DNA from: CADCTB01 sp035494015
Lineage (GTDB): Bacteria > Actinomycetota > Acidimicrobiia > Acidimicrobiales > AC-14
Reading direction: 5' to 3'
DNA: 9,943 nt
Assembly: GCA_035494015.1 (NCBI GenBank)
Contig: DATJHJ010000168.1
Span: 1 to 9,943, forward strand
Part shown: positions 1-6,169 of the stretch, piece after piece
Layout of the letters: each line of letters starts with the position of its first letter
Position numbering within the stretch: the first letter of the stretch is position 1
Notes under the pieces: generated by a model
The model's input: only the letters and a program-made list of their open reading frames with translations
What the model was told of the DNA's origin: nothing
Database searches by the model: none
Program-made: the position numbers and the translations under genes

Positions 1-786
1 ATCCTGGTCGGCGAGACGCACGAGCGAGCCGTCGGCGTCCAGCCGCGCCGGGCGCCTGGCGTCGGTCAGCAGCATGAGGGCGAGCAGGCCGACCGCCTCG
101 GGCTCGTCCGGCATCAGCTCGACGAGCACGCGGCCGAGGCGGATCGCCTCGGCGCAGAGGTCGTCGCGGGCCAGCTCCGGCCCGCTGGAGGCGGCGTACC
201 CCTCGTTGAAGACCAGGTACACGACGGCCAGGACGGCCCGCAGCCGGTCCGGCAGGTGGGCCTCGTCCGGCACGCGCAGCGGGATCCGGGCCGCCTGGAT
301 CTTGCGCTTGGCCCGGACCAGGCGCTGGGCCATAGTGGCCTCGGGCACGAGGAAGGACCGGGCGATCTCCGGGGTCTCGAGCCCGCCCAGCAGGCGCAGG
401 GTGAGCGCCACCTGGGCGGTCGGGGCCAGGGCGGGGTGGCAGCACGTGAAGATCAGTCGCAGACGGTCGTCGGTCACGGGCCCCACCTCCTTGGGCTCGT
501 CGGGTTCGTGGAGCAACGTCGCTTCCGCGTGGCGGTCGTGGCGCGACGCCTCCCGCCGTAACCGGTCGATGGCCCGGTTCCGCGCCGTGGTGACGATCCA
601 GCCACCCGGGTTCGGGGGCACGCCGGCGGCCGGCCACCGCTTGGTGGCGACCACGAAGGCCTCCTGGACCGCCTCTTCGGCGAGGTCGATGTCGCCGAAG
701 AGGCGGACCAGGGTGGCCACGGCCCGACCGAACTCGTGGCGGAAGGTCTCTTCGACGGCGCGGACGTCCGGGTCGGTCGAGGGCAC
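1..786 (-). CDS. ECF42-type RNA polymerase sigma factor, partial (C-terminus off the left edge)
   Basis: Alternative sigma factor that directs RNA polymerase to a small promoter set. Translating the minus strand gives 262 residues open to the window edge. Sigma region 2 spans about residues 15-78 (EEAVQEAF at 37-44, RNRAID at 69-74). A short linker leads to DDRLRLIFTCCHPAL (106-120), a hallmark of this group, then region 4 (about 121-168, with PEIARSFLV) and the DUF6596-type segment containing VYLVFNEGYAASSG (189-202). Family members are usually about 400 residues, with a helical, TPR-like C-terminal extension, so roughly 140 residues are missing here. The YCII stop is in the same frame, so the start must lie after it; GTG at 786 is the first choice, 6 bp downstream. 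Family knowledge: ECF42 sigmas are encoded beside DGPF/YCII proteins and lack a classical anti-sigma factor. Both hold for the visible context. Family assignment is firm; the activating signal is unknown. Confidence 0.93.
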   Translation of the reverse strand, partial: MPSTDPDVRAVEETFRHEFGRAVATLVRLFGDIDLAEEAVQEAFVVATKRWPAAGVPPNPGGWIVTTARNRAIDRLRREASRHDRHAEATLLHEPDEPKEVGPVTDDRLRLIFTCCHPALAPTAQVALTLRLLGGLETPEIARSFLVPEATMAQRLVRAKRKIQAARIPLRVPDEAHLPDRLRAVLAVVYLVFNEGYAASSGPELARDDLCAEAIRLGRVLVELMPDEPEAVGLLALMLLTDARRPARLDADGSLVRLADQD

Positions 787-792
787 GTCGAC

Positions 793-1146
793 TCAGGCCG
801 GCGGCTCGTCGTGGAAGGGCCGGACCTCGATCGGGCCCCGGCAGGCCACGGTCGCCCGGCGGGCGAACGCCAGGGCGGCGTCCAGGTCCGGGGCCTCGAT
901 GATCCAGAACCCGCCCACCTGCTCCTTGGTCTCGGCGTAGGGCCCGTCGATGGTCACCACGTCGCCGTCCTTGACCCGGACCACGGTGGCGGTCTCGGCC
1001 GGGTGCAGCCCGCCGGCGAACACCCAGGCGCCCGAGGCCTTGAGCTCCTCGTTCAGGACGTCGACGTCCTTCATGCTCTGCTCGAGGTCCTCGCCGGTGG
1101 GCATCTCGCCCTCGGGCATGATCACGGAAAGCATGTACTGGGTCAT
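793..1146 (-). CDS. YCII/DGPF-domain protein, partner of the ECF42 sigma factor
   Basis: Small cytoplasmic protein of 117 residues with the YCII-related (DGPF) fold. The N-terminus reads MTQYMLSVIMPEGE. The motif that names the family appears as DGPYAETKEQVGGFWIIEA at 67-85, with Tyr in place of Phe at position 70, and the protein ends in RPFHDEPPA. Length is typical for the family. An upstream ATG at 1302 would add 52 residues unlike the family. I reject it because ATG 1146 has a clear Shine-Dalgarno sequence (AGAGGAGA, 1151-1158) at normal spacing. The sigma gene follows after 6 bp in the same direction, so the two are very likely co-transcribed. In related loci several DGPF genes form the sigma factor's regulon. 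The biochemical role of these proteins is not established: the fold resembles muconolactone isomerase/YciI, but no catalytic residue can be assigned with confidence. Confidence 0.93.
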   Translation of the reverse strand: MTQYMLSVIMPEGEMPTGEDLEQSMKDVDVLNEELKASGAWVFAGGLHPAETATVVRVKDGDVVTIDGPYAETKEQVGGFWIIEAPDLDAALAFARRATVACRGPIEVRPFHDEPPA

Positions 1147-1160
1147 CTGATCTCCTCTCG

Positions 1161-1184
1161 GAGGGCCGGCACCGCACCGGCCTC
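1161..1184 (-). other. Possible hairpin in the 5' leader of the YCII gene
   Basis: Read on the minus strand, GAGGCCGG (1184-1177) can pair with CCGGCCCTC (1169-1161), leaving one bulged G and a 7-base loop. It would lie in the leader transcribed from the proposed promoter, a few bases before the Shine-Dalgarno sequence, which stays unpaired. In DNA this GC-rich such a stem can arise by chance, so a role in mRNA stability or translation is only a guess. Confidence 0.25.
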
Positions 1185-1194
1185 TCACCCTGTC

Positions 1195-1221
1195 TACGAA
1201 CGAGCATCGCCGGGATCGACA
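1195..1221 (-). promoter_or_regulatory. Putative ECF42-type autoregulated promoter for the YCII-sigma pair
   Basis: On the minus strand TGTCGA (1221-1216) is followed by a 17-base spacer and CGTA (1198-1195). This resembles the promoter I recall for ECF42 sigma factors, with TGTCGA at -35 and a short CG-containing -10. The predicted transcript would start near 1187-1190, about 40 bases before the YCII ATG. The -35 match is complete and the spacing suits an ECF promoter; the -10 match is only partial. The element lies within a wider inverted repeat, CCTGTC (1189-1194) and GACAGG (1218-1223). Confidence 0.5.
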
Positions 1222-1269
1222 GGCCGACGAAAAGTTCTCCGGGACGAGTGAAGCACCGAGTTGCGACCA

Positions 1270-1275
1270 TAAGCT
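1270..1275 (+). promoter_or_regulatory. Possible -10 element for leaderless transcription of the VOC/CoA-binding gene
   Basis: TAAGCT fits the actinobacterial -10 pattern TANNNT and ends 7 bases before ATG 1283, the spacing expected when transcription starts on the start codon. No Shine-Dalgarno sequence is visible before this ATG, which agrees with a leaderless mRNA. A weak -35 candidate (GTGAAG, 1248-1253) sits 16 bases upstream. This is inferred from pattern and spacing only. Confidence 0.35.
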
Positions 1276-1282
1276 CCCGCCG

Positions 1283-2158
1283 ATGCCCTTCGCCGTCACC
1301 ATCTCGCCCGAGCTGTCGGTCCGGCGGAGCAGCGCCGCGGTCGAGTTCTACAAGGCCGCGTTCGGGGCGGTGGAGATCTACCGGGTCGAGAACGACGCCG
1401 GCCAGGTGGTGTCGCAGCTGTCGGTCGATGGTGCCGAGTTCTGGGTCTCCGAGGAGGCGCCCGCCAACGGGAACCTCAGCCCGGAGGCGGCGGGGGGCGG
1501 GACCGTCCGCATGCTGCTCCAGGTCGACGATCCCGCCGCCGCCGTCGACCGGGCCGTCGCCGCCGGGGCCGGGCTGCGCAGGCCGGTCAGCGAGGAGCAC
1601 GGCTGGCGGCTGGGCGAGATCATCGACCCGTACGGCCACCACTGGGAGATCGGCCGCCCGCTCGGCCCGTGGCCGCCGGCGCCCGGGGACCGATTGGCCG
1701 GGCACGTGCTGGCCGCGGTGGAGACGGTGCTGGTCGTCGACTGGCCGAGCCGGGACGTGCCCGAGACGCTGGTTCGCGGCGGCTTCGGCGTGGTCGTCCG
1801 CGGCGGCCCGGGACCGCAGGACTGGTCCGTTTGGGAGTTGGAAGGGGACACGGTGGTCACCCGCCCGCTCGCCGTGCGGTCGATCGCGGTCGACGTCGTC
1901 TACTCGTTCCGCCCGCTGGGCGAGCTGCCCGGCATCATCGAGACGGCCCGCGCCCTGGGGGCCCGGGCGGTATGGACCCAGTCGGGCCTCCGCGACGGGG
2001 GCGGCGAACGGGACCCCGAGGGCTGCTGGTTGGCCGACGAGGATCTGACCGCCGCTCGCCAGATGGTCGAAGCGGCCGGCCTGGTCCACGTCCACCAGCC
2101 GTACATCGGCGCCGCCGTCCGCCGGCTGCGGCCGGACCGGTTCACGCCAGGCGGCTGA
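1283..2158 (+). CDS. VOC-domain / CoA-binding-domain fusion protein
   Basis: A 291-residue soluble protein of two parts. Residues 1-127 form a vicinal-oxygen-chelate (PhnB/glyoxalase-like) domain: SAAVEFYKAAFGAVE at 17-31, a strand with FWVSEEAP at 53-60, VDDPAAAVDRAVAAGA at 81-96, and the closing IIDPYGHHWEIGRP at 113-126, where E122 occupies the usual C-terminal metal-ligand position. Residues about 140-285 resemble the CoA_binding_2 (COG1832) Rossmann-like family: VLVVDWPSRDVPETL at 149-163, VDVVYSFRPLGELPGIIE at 203-220, ARAVWTQSGL at 227-236 and AARQMVEAAGLV at 257-268. Each domain normally occurs as a separate protein. The second lacks an obvious GxGxxG loop, as is common in this family, so CoA or NAD binding is unproven. 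Substrate and reaction are unknown. The gene is divergent from the YCII-sigma pair and could respond to the same signal. ATG 1283 is the natural start because the VOC fold begins immediately after it. Confidence 0.85.
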   Translation: MPFAVTISPELSVRRSSAAVEFYKAAFGAVEIYRVENDAGQVVSQLSVDGAEFWVSEEAPANGNLSPEAAGGGTVRMLLQVDDPAAAVDRAVAAGAGLRRPVSEEHGWRLGEIIDPYGHHWEIGRPLGPWPPAPGDRLAGHVLAAVETVLVVDWPSRDVPETLVRGGFGVVVRGGPGPQDWSVWELEGDTVVTRPLAVRSIAVDVVYSFRPLGELPGIIETARALGARAVWTQSGLRDGGGERDPEGCWLADEDLTAARQMVEAAGLVHVHQPYIGAAVRRLRPDRFTPGG

Positions 2159-2171
2159 CAGGCAACCGGTC
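2135..2171. terminator. Putative bidirectional terminator hairpin between convergent genes
   Basis: GACCGGTT (2135-2142) and AACCGGTC (2164-2171) form a perfect 8-bp inverted repeat around a 21-base loop. Inside the loop CAG (2148-2150) can pair with CTG (2155-2157) around a GCGG tetraloop. The structure holds both convergent stop codons: the aat TGA begins in the left arm and the VOC-fusion TGA lies in the loop. Being symmetric, it could fold in either transcript. Neither side has a run of T, so it would be a U-less, Rho-assisted or simply RNA-stabilising hairpin. The repeat is visible; termination is inferred. Confidence 0.5.
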
Positions 2172-2867
2172 GAGCAGCACCGGGACGTGCCGGTCCCGCA
2201 CTTTCTCCAGGCGGGCCAGGAAGTCGTCCCGGGCGATCTCCGCCGCTCCCATGCGGGTGAGGTGCTCGGTCGGCAACTGCACGTCGACGAAGGCCCCGCC
2301 CGCCTCCCGCCACCGCTCGACCAGGTCGGCCAGCGCCACCTTGGACGCGTCGGTGGCGGCGTGGAACATCGACTCGCCGGTGAAACAGCCTCCGACCGCC
2401 ACCCCGTACAGCCCGCCGACCAGCTCGTGCCCGTCCCACACCTCCACGCTGTGGGCCCAGCCCAGGCGCCAGAGGCGGGTGTAGGCCTGTTGCATGTCGC
2501 GACCGATCCACGTGCCTTCGCCGCCGGGCCGCGCCGCGCAGCGGGCCACGACGGCCTCGAAGGCGGCGTCGACCGTCGTCTCCCACCCGGACCGCCGGAG
2601 CCGCTGGCGGAGCGACCGGGAGACGTGCAGCCCGTCGAGGGGCAGGATCGCCCGCGGATCGGGCGAGAACCACGGCATGGCCACGCCCGGATGGGGCCAG
2701 GGGAAGATGCCGCGCCGGTAGGCGTCGACGAGGGTCGACGGGCGGAGGTCGGCGCCGAAGCCGACCAGATCGCCGGCGTCCGGGTCTGCGTCCGCCGGCT
2801 CGCCGAGGAGCCAGCGGGTGGGGCCGACCGGCTGCGGCGGGCCGGCTCGGATCTCGTCGGCGGCCAC
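2142..2867 (-). CDS. aat: Leucyl/phenylalanyl-tRNA--protein transferase (Aat)
   Basis: Transfers Leu or Phe from aminoacyl-tRNA to proteins with N-terminal Lys or Arg, creating N-degrons for ClpS/ClpAP in the bacterial N-end rule pathway; cytosolic. The 241-residue product has the usual length. Conserved features in order: LVGFGADLRPSTLVDAYRRGIFPW (34-57), MPWFSPDPRAILPL (64-77), WIGRDMQQAYTRLWRLGWAHSVEVWDG (120-146), and the catalytic-core signature GGLYGVAVGGCFTGESMFH (151-169) followed by ASKVAL (174-179), FVDVQLPTEHL (193-203) and MGAAEIARDDFLARL (206-220). The open frame continues far upstream, antisense to hyuA, without family similarity. GTG 2867 is the only ATG/GTG start close before the conserved RWLLGEP region and has no Shine-Dalgarno sequence. 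The gene is divergent from hyuA across 9 bp and convergent with the VOC-fusion gene, so it is probably monocistronic. The family is certain; the exact start is less so. Confidence 0.95.
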   Translation of the reverse strand: MAADEIRAGPPQPVGPTRWLLGEPADADPDAGDLVGFGADLRPSTLVDAYRRGIFPWPHPGVAMPWFSPDPRAILPLDGLHVSRSLRQRLRRSGWETTVDAAFEAVVARCAARPGGEGTWIGRDMQQAYTRLWRLGWAHSVEVWDGHELVGGLYGVAVGGCFTGESMFHAATDASKVALADLVERWREAGGAFVDVQLPTEHLTRMGAAEIARDDFLARLEKVRDRHVPVLLDRLPVSRLA

Positions 2868-2872
2868 GCCGC

Positions 2873-2880
2873 CATAGTGT
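2873..2880. promoter_or_regulatory. Possible shared -10 element of a bidirectional aat/hyuA promoter
   Basis: CATAGTGT is the most AT-rich stretch between the divergent starts. Read forward, TAGTGT (2875-2880) fits TANNNT and ends 8 bases before the alternative hyuA start GTG 2889. Read in reverse, CACTAT (2879-2874) ends 6 bases before the aat start GTG 2867. Both genes lack a Shine-Dalgarno sequence, so both may be leaderless mRNAs made from overlapping -10 elements. No convincing -35 hexamer is visible on either side, so this is a pattern-based inference. Confidence 0.35.
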
Positions 2881-4649
2881 CGCCGTCCGTGCGCTGCGGG
2901 GTCGACACCGGGGGGACGTTCACCGATGTCGTTACCGACGACGGGCGGGTGGTCAAGGTCCTGTCGACGCCCGACGACCCGGGTCGCGCCGTGCGGTCCG
3001 GGTTGGGCGACGTCCACCCCGATCTGTTGGCCCACGGGACGACCGTGGCCACGAACGCACTGCTCGAACGGCGGGGGGCGACCGTCGCCCTGGTCACCAC
3101 GGCCGGGTTCGCCGATGTGATCGAGATCGGCCGCCAGGACCGGCCCTCCCTCTACGACATCTGGGCCGATCGGCCCGAGCCCCTCGTCCCCCGCCATCTC
3201 CGGCTGGAGGTCGACGGCCGCCTGGACGCGTCCGGCCGGGAGATCGAGCCGGTCGGCTCGGTCCCGCCGGTCCCGGAGGGCGTGGACGCAGTCGCCGTCT
3301 GCCTCCTGCACGCCGACCTGAACCCGGCGCACGAACAGGCCGTCGCCACTCGACTGTCCGGCTCGGGCCTTGATCTGTCGTGCTCGCACGACGTGTCGCC
3401 GGAGTTCCGGGAGTACGAGCGGACGGTCACGACCGTGGTGAACGCCTACCTGCGGCCTCGCTGCCGCGGCTACCTCGCCGGCCTCGACGGGCTGGCGGGC
3501 GAGGTCCTGGTCATGACCTCCGCGGGTGGGCTTGTCCCCGCCGCCGATGCCGCCGCCCTGCCCGTCGCCCTGCTGCTCTCGGGGCCGGCGGGCGGCGTGG
3601 TGGCCGGGGCGGCGGCGGCGAGCGCGGCCGGGTTCGGCGGGGCCATCACGTTCGACATGGGTGGGACCAGCACCGACGTCTGCCTGATCCAGGGCGGTGT
3701 GCCCGCGCCCGCGCCCCAGCGGCGGGCCGCCGGGCTGCCCATCCGCCTGCCGTCGCTCGACATCCACACCATCGGCGCCGGGGGCGGGTCGATCGCCAGG
3801 GTCGACCCCGGCGGCGCCCTCGTCGTGGGCCCGGAGAGCGCCGGCGCGGTTCCCGGGCCGGCCTGCTACGGGCGGGGCGGGACCGAGCCCACCGTGACCG
3901 ACGCCGACCTGGTCCTCGGCCGCATCCCGCCCGATGCGGTGTTCCCCGAGCTCGGCGCCCTCGACCGCGATGCGGCCGAGGCGGCGCTGGCCCGCGCCGG
4001 CGCTACCGCCGAGGGGGTGGTGGCGGTGGTGGACGCGGCCATGGAGCGGGCCCTGCGCGTCGTGTCCGTCGAGCGAGGTGTCGATCCTTCGGCGCTGGCG
4101 CTCGTCGCCTTCGGCGGGGCCGGTCCCCTGCATGCCTGCGCCCTGGCCGAGGCCCTCGGGATGGCCGCCGTCGTCGTCCCGCCACGGGCCGGCGTGCTCT
4201 CGGCCGTGGGGCTGCTGTGCGCCCCACGCCAGCGCGATCTCGTCCGGTCCTGGCCGACGCCCGGCGACCACGACGGGGTGGAGGCGGCGCGGCGCGAGCT
4301 GGGCGAGCGGGCCGCCGCCCTGGTCGGCGACGGGGCCGAGGTGATCACGTCGATCGACTGCCGGTACGCGGGCCAGAGCCACGAGCTGACGGTGGCCACG
4401 GTGGGAGACTTCGCCGGCGAGCACGAGCGCCGCAACGGCTACGCCCGGCCGGGCGCGCCGGTCGAGGTGGTGGCCCTTCGGGCCGCGGCCCGGGCACCCG
4501 TCGCCCTCCGCCCCGAGGACTTGGGCCCGGTCGACCGCAAGCCCGTGACCGGCCCATGCGTGGTGGCCGAGCCCGATTGCACGATCTGGATCCCCGACGG
4601 CTGGTCGGCCGAGGTCGCGGTCGACGGCAGCTACGTGATCACCCCGTGA
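2877..4649 (+). CDS. hyuA: Hydantoinase/oxoprolinase family protein, subunit A (HyuA-like), compact form
   Basis: ATP-binding subunit of the hydantoinase/5-oxoprolinase/acetophenone-carboxylase superfamily, which phosphorylates a lactam, imide or ketone oxygen to drive ring opening or carboxylation; cytosolic partner of HyuB. Numbered from GTG 2877 (590 aa): phosphate-binding GVDTGGTFTDVV (8-19), HGTTVATNALLERRG (53-67), SPEFREYERT (174-183), SGPAGGVVAG (235-244), second nucleotide loop TFDMGGTSTDV (258-268), TIGAGGGSIA (298-307), GPACYGRGG (327-335), FGGAGPLHA (412-420), VPPRAGVLSAVG (434-445) and RYAGQSHEL (496-504). Relatives usually have about 650-720 residues; the missing length lies mainly between PVEVV (528-532) and GPCVVAEPD (559-567). 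GTG 2889 is an equally plausible start. The stop overlaps the hyuB start by 4 bp (GTGA), implying coupled translation. The substrate cannot be read from the sequence: N-methylhydantoin, 5-oxoproline, caprolactam and acetophenone-like compounds are all open. Confidence 0.92.
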   Translation: MSPSVRCGVDTGGTFTDVVTDDGRVVKVLSTPDDPGRAVRSGLGDVHPDLLAHGTTVATNALLERRGATVALVTTAGFADVIEIGRQDRPSLYDIWADRPEPLVPRHLRLEVDGRLDASGREIEPVGSVPPVPEGVDAVAVCLLHADLNPAHEQAVATRLSGSGLDLSCSHDVSPEFREYERTVTTVVNAYLRPRCRGYLAGLDGLAGEVLVMTSAGGLVPAADAAALPVALLLSGPAGGVVAGAAAASAAGFGGAITFDMGGTSTDVCLIQGGVPAPAPQRRAAGLPIRLPSLDIHTIGAGGGSIARVDPGGALVVGPESAGAVPGPACYGRGGTEPTVTDADLVLGRIPPDAVFPELGALDRDAAEAALARAGATAEGVVAVVDAAMERALRVVSVERGVDPSALALVAFGGAGPLHACALAEALGMAAVVVPPRAGVLSAVGLLCAPRQRDLVRSWPTPGDHDGVEAARRELGERAAALVGDGAEVITSIDCRYAGQSHELTVATVGDFAGEHERRNGYARPGAPVEVVALRAAARAPVALRPEDLGPVDRKPVTGPCVVAEPDCTIWIPDGWSAEVAVDGSYVITP

Positions 4650-6169
4650 CGCCCGCCGAGCTGCAGATCCTGATCTCCCGGCTGACCGGCGTGGCCGAGG
4701 AGATGGGCGCCGTGCTGCGCCGGGCCGCCTTCAGCCCCAACATCAAGGAGCGGGCCGACTGTTCGGCCGCCCTTTTCACCCCGGACGGCGAGCTCCTGGT
4801 CCAGGCCGAGCACATCCCGGTCCACCTCGGTTCGATGCCCGCGTCGGTGGCCGCCGCCATCGCCGCCTTCGGATCGTCGATCCGCCCCGGCGACCAGGTC
4901 GCCCTGAACGACCCCTTCGCGGGTGGCACCCACCTGAACGACCTCACGCTCGTCGCTCCGTGCTTCGTCGACGGTCGGCTGGTGGGGTGGGCGGCCAACC
5001 GGGCCCACCACGCCGACGTGGGTGGGATGGCGCCCGGCTCCATCCCGGCCGCGGCCACCGAAATCCAGCAGGAGGGCCTGCGCATCCCCCCCGTCCTGCT
5101 CACCGCGGACGTCGAGGCCATCCTGTTCGCCAATTCGCGGACCCCGGAGGAGCGGCGGGGCGACCTCGACGCCCAGCGGGGGGCCAACGTTGTCGGCGTG
5201 CGCCGGCTGGCCGAGTTCGCCGCCGCGCCACTTGACGAGGTCACCGCCTACGGCGAACGTCGCATGCGGGCCGCGTTGTCCGCGGTGGGCGACGGGCAGT
5301 GGCGGTTCGAAGACCGGCTCGACTCGTGCGGGCCCGAACCCGACCAGCAGCGCCCGGCTCGCGTCGTGGTCACGCTGACGATCGCCGGCGACGAGGCCAT
5401 CTTCGACTTCACCGGCACGGACGACCAGCGACGGGGCAACGTCAACGCGGTGGAGGCGGTGACGGTGAGCGCGGTGTCCTTCGCCCTGCGCTCGGCCGTC
5501 GACCCGACCATCCCGGCCAACGGCGGAGCCATGCGGCCGGTCCGGGTCGTCGCCCCGGCGGGGTCGATCCTGGCCGCTCGTCCCCCGGCGGCGGTGGGGG
5601 CGGGCAACGTCGAGGTCAGCCAGCGGGTGGCCGACGTCTGTCTGGGCGCCCTGGCCTCGGCCTGCCCCGATCGAGTGGGCGCGGCCAACCAGGGGACGAT
5701 GAACAACACCCTGATCGGAGGCGACGGCTGGGTCTACTACGAGACCGTGGCCGGCGGGCAGGGCGGCCGCCCGGGCCGGGCCGGGATGTCGGGAGTCCAG
5801 ACGGGCATGACGAACACCCAGAACACGCCGGCCGAGGCGTTCGAGCGGTCGTACCCCATGCGGGTCCGCCGCTACCGGCTCCGCCAGGGCAGCGGCGGGG
5901 TGGGCCGGTGGCCGGGCGGCGAAGGCGTCGAGCGCGACCTGGAGGTGCTGGAACCGGCGACCGTGTCGCTGATCACCGAGCGGCGGACGTCGCAGCCCTG
6001 GGGCCTGGCCGGCGGCGGCCCGGGGGCGCGAGGCGAGAACTGGCTCCTCGCCGGCGGCGACGAGAGCGGCGCCGAGCTGCTCCTCGACAAGGTGACCATC
6101 TCGGTGCAGCCGGGCGACGTGATCCGGATCCTGACCCCCGGCGGCGGCGGCTACGGCGGAGCGTCGTGA
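4646..6169 (+). CDS. hyuB: Hydantoinase/oxoprolinase family protein, subunit B (HyuB-like)
   Basis: Catalytic partner of HyuA that acts on the phosphorylated intermediate. The 507-residue length is normal for the family, in contrast to the short subunit A. Hallmarks: PAELQILISRLTGVAEEMG (3-21), NIKERADCSAALF (32-44), AEHIPVHLGSMP (54-65), NDPFAGGTHLNDLTLV (88-103), the probable metal-binding NRAHHADVGG (118-127), ANSRTPEERRGDLDAQ and DFTGTDDQRRGNVNA in the middle, NQGTMNN and YYETVAGGQGGRPG toward the C-terminus, SYPMRVRRYRLRQGSGG, and the terminal GGGGYGG. The open frame extends upstream inside hyuA, but family similarity starts at GTG 4646, which overlaps the hyuA stop by 4 bp. Its own stop overlaps the HAD gene start in the same way, so hyuA, hyuB and the HAD gene form one translationally coupled operon. 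Family is certain; substrate is unknown. Confidence 0.94.
   Translation: MTPAELQILISRLTGVAEEMGAVLRRAAFSPNIKERADCSAALFTPDGELLVQAEHIPVHLGSMPASVAAAIAAFGSSIRPGDQVALNDPFAGGTHLNDLTLVAPCFVDGRLVGWAANRAHHADVGGMAPGSIPAAATEIQQEGLRIPPVLLTADVEAILFANSRTPEERRGDLDAQRGANVVGVRRLAEFAAAPLDEVTAYGERRMRAALSAVGDGQWRFEDRLDSCGPEPDQQRPARVVVTLTIAGDEAIFDFTGTDDQRRGNVNAVEAVTVSAVSFALRSAVDPTIPANGGAMRPVRVVAPAGSILAARPPAAVGAGNVEVSQRVADVCLGALASACPDRVGAANQGTMNNTLIGGDGWVYYETVAGGQGGRPGRAGMSGVQTGMTNTQNTPAEAFERSYPMRVRRYRLRQGSGGVGRWPGGEGVERDLEVLEPATVSLITERRTSQPWGLAGGGPGARGENWLLAGGDESGAELLLDKVTISVQPGDVIRILTPGGGGYGGAS

Noticed and set aside
74..940. Plus-strand open frame of 288 codons at the left edge
   Set aside because: Ser/Arg-rich shadow of the sigma-factor gene, which reads continuously on the minus strand with clear ECF42 motifs.
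1147..1302. Extension of the YCII protein to an upstream ATG at 1302
   Set aside because: The added 52 residues do not resemble the family, and the ATG at 1146 has a strong, well-spaced Shine-Dalgarno sequence. The extension would also run over the proposed promoter.
2142..4424. Long minus-strand open frame (760 codons) covering aat and continuing antisense through hyuA
   Set aside because: Only the part from GTG 2867 resembles a protein family. The rest is antisense to well-conserved hyuA motifs and has the Gly/Arg/His-rich composition typical of reverse frames in GC-rich genes.
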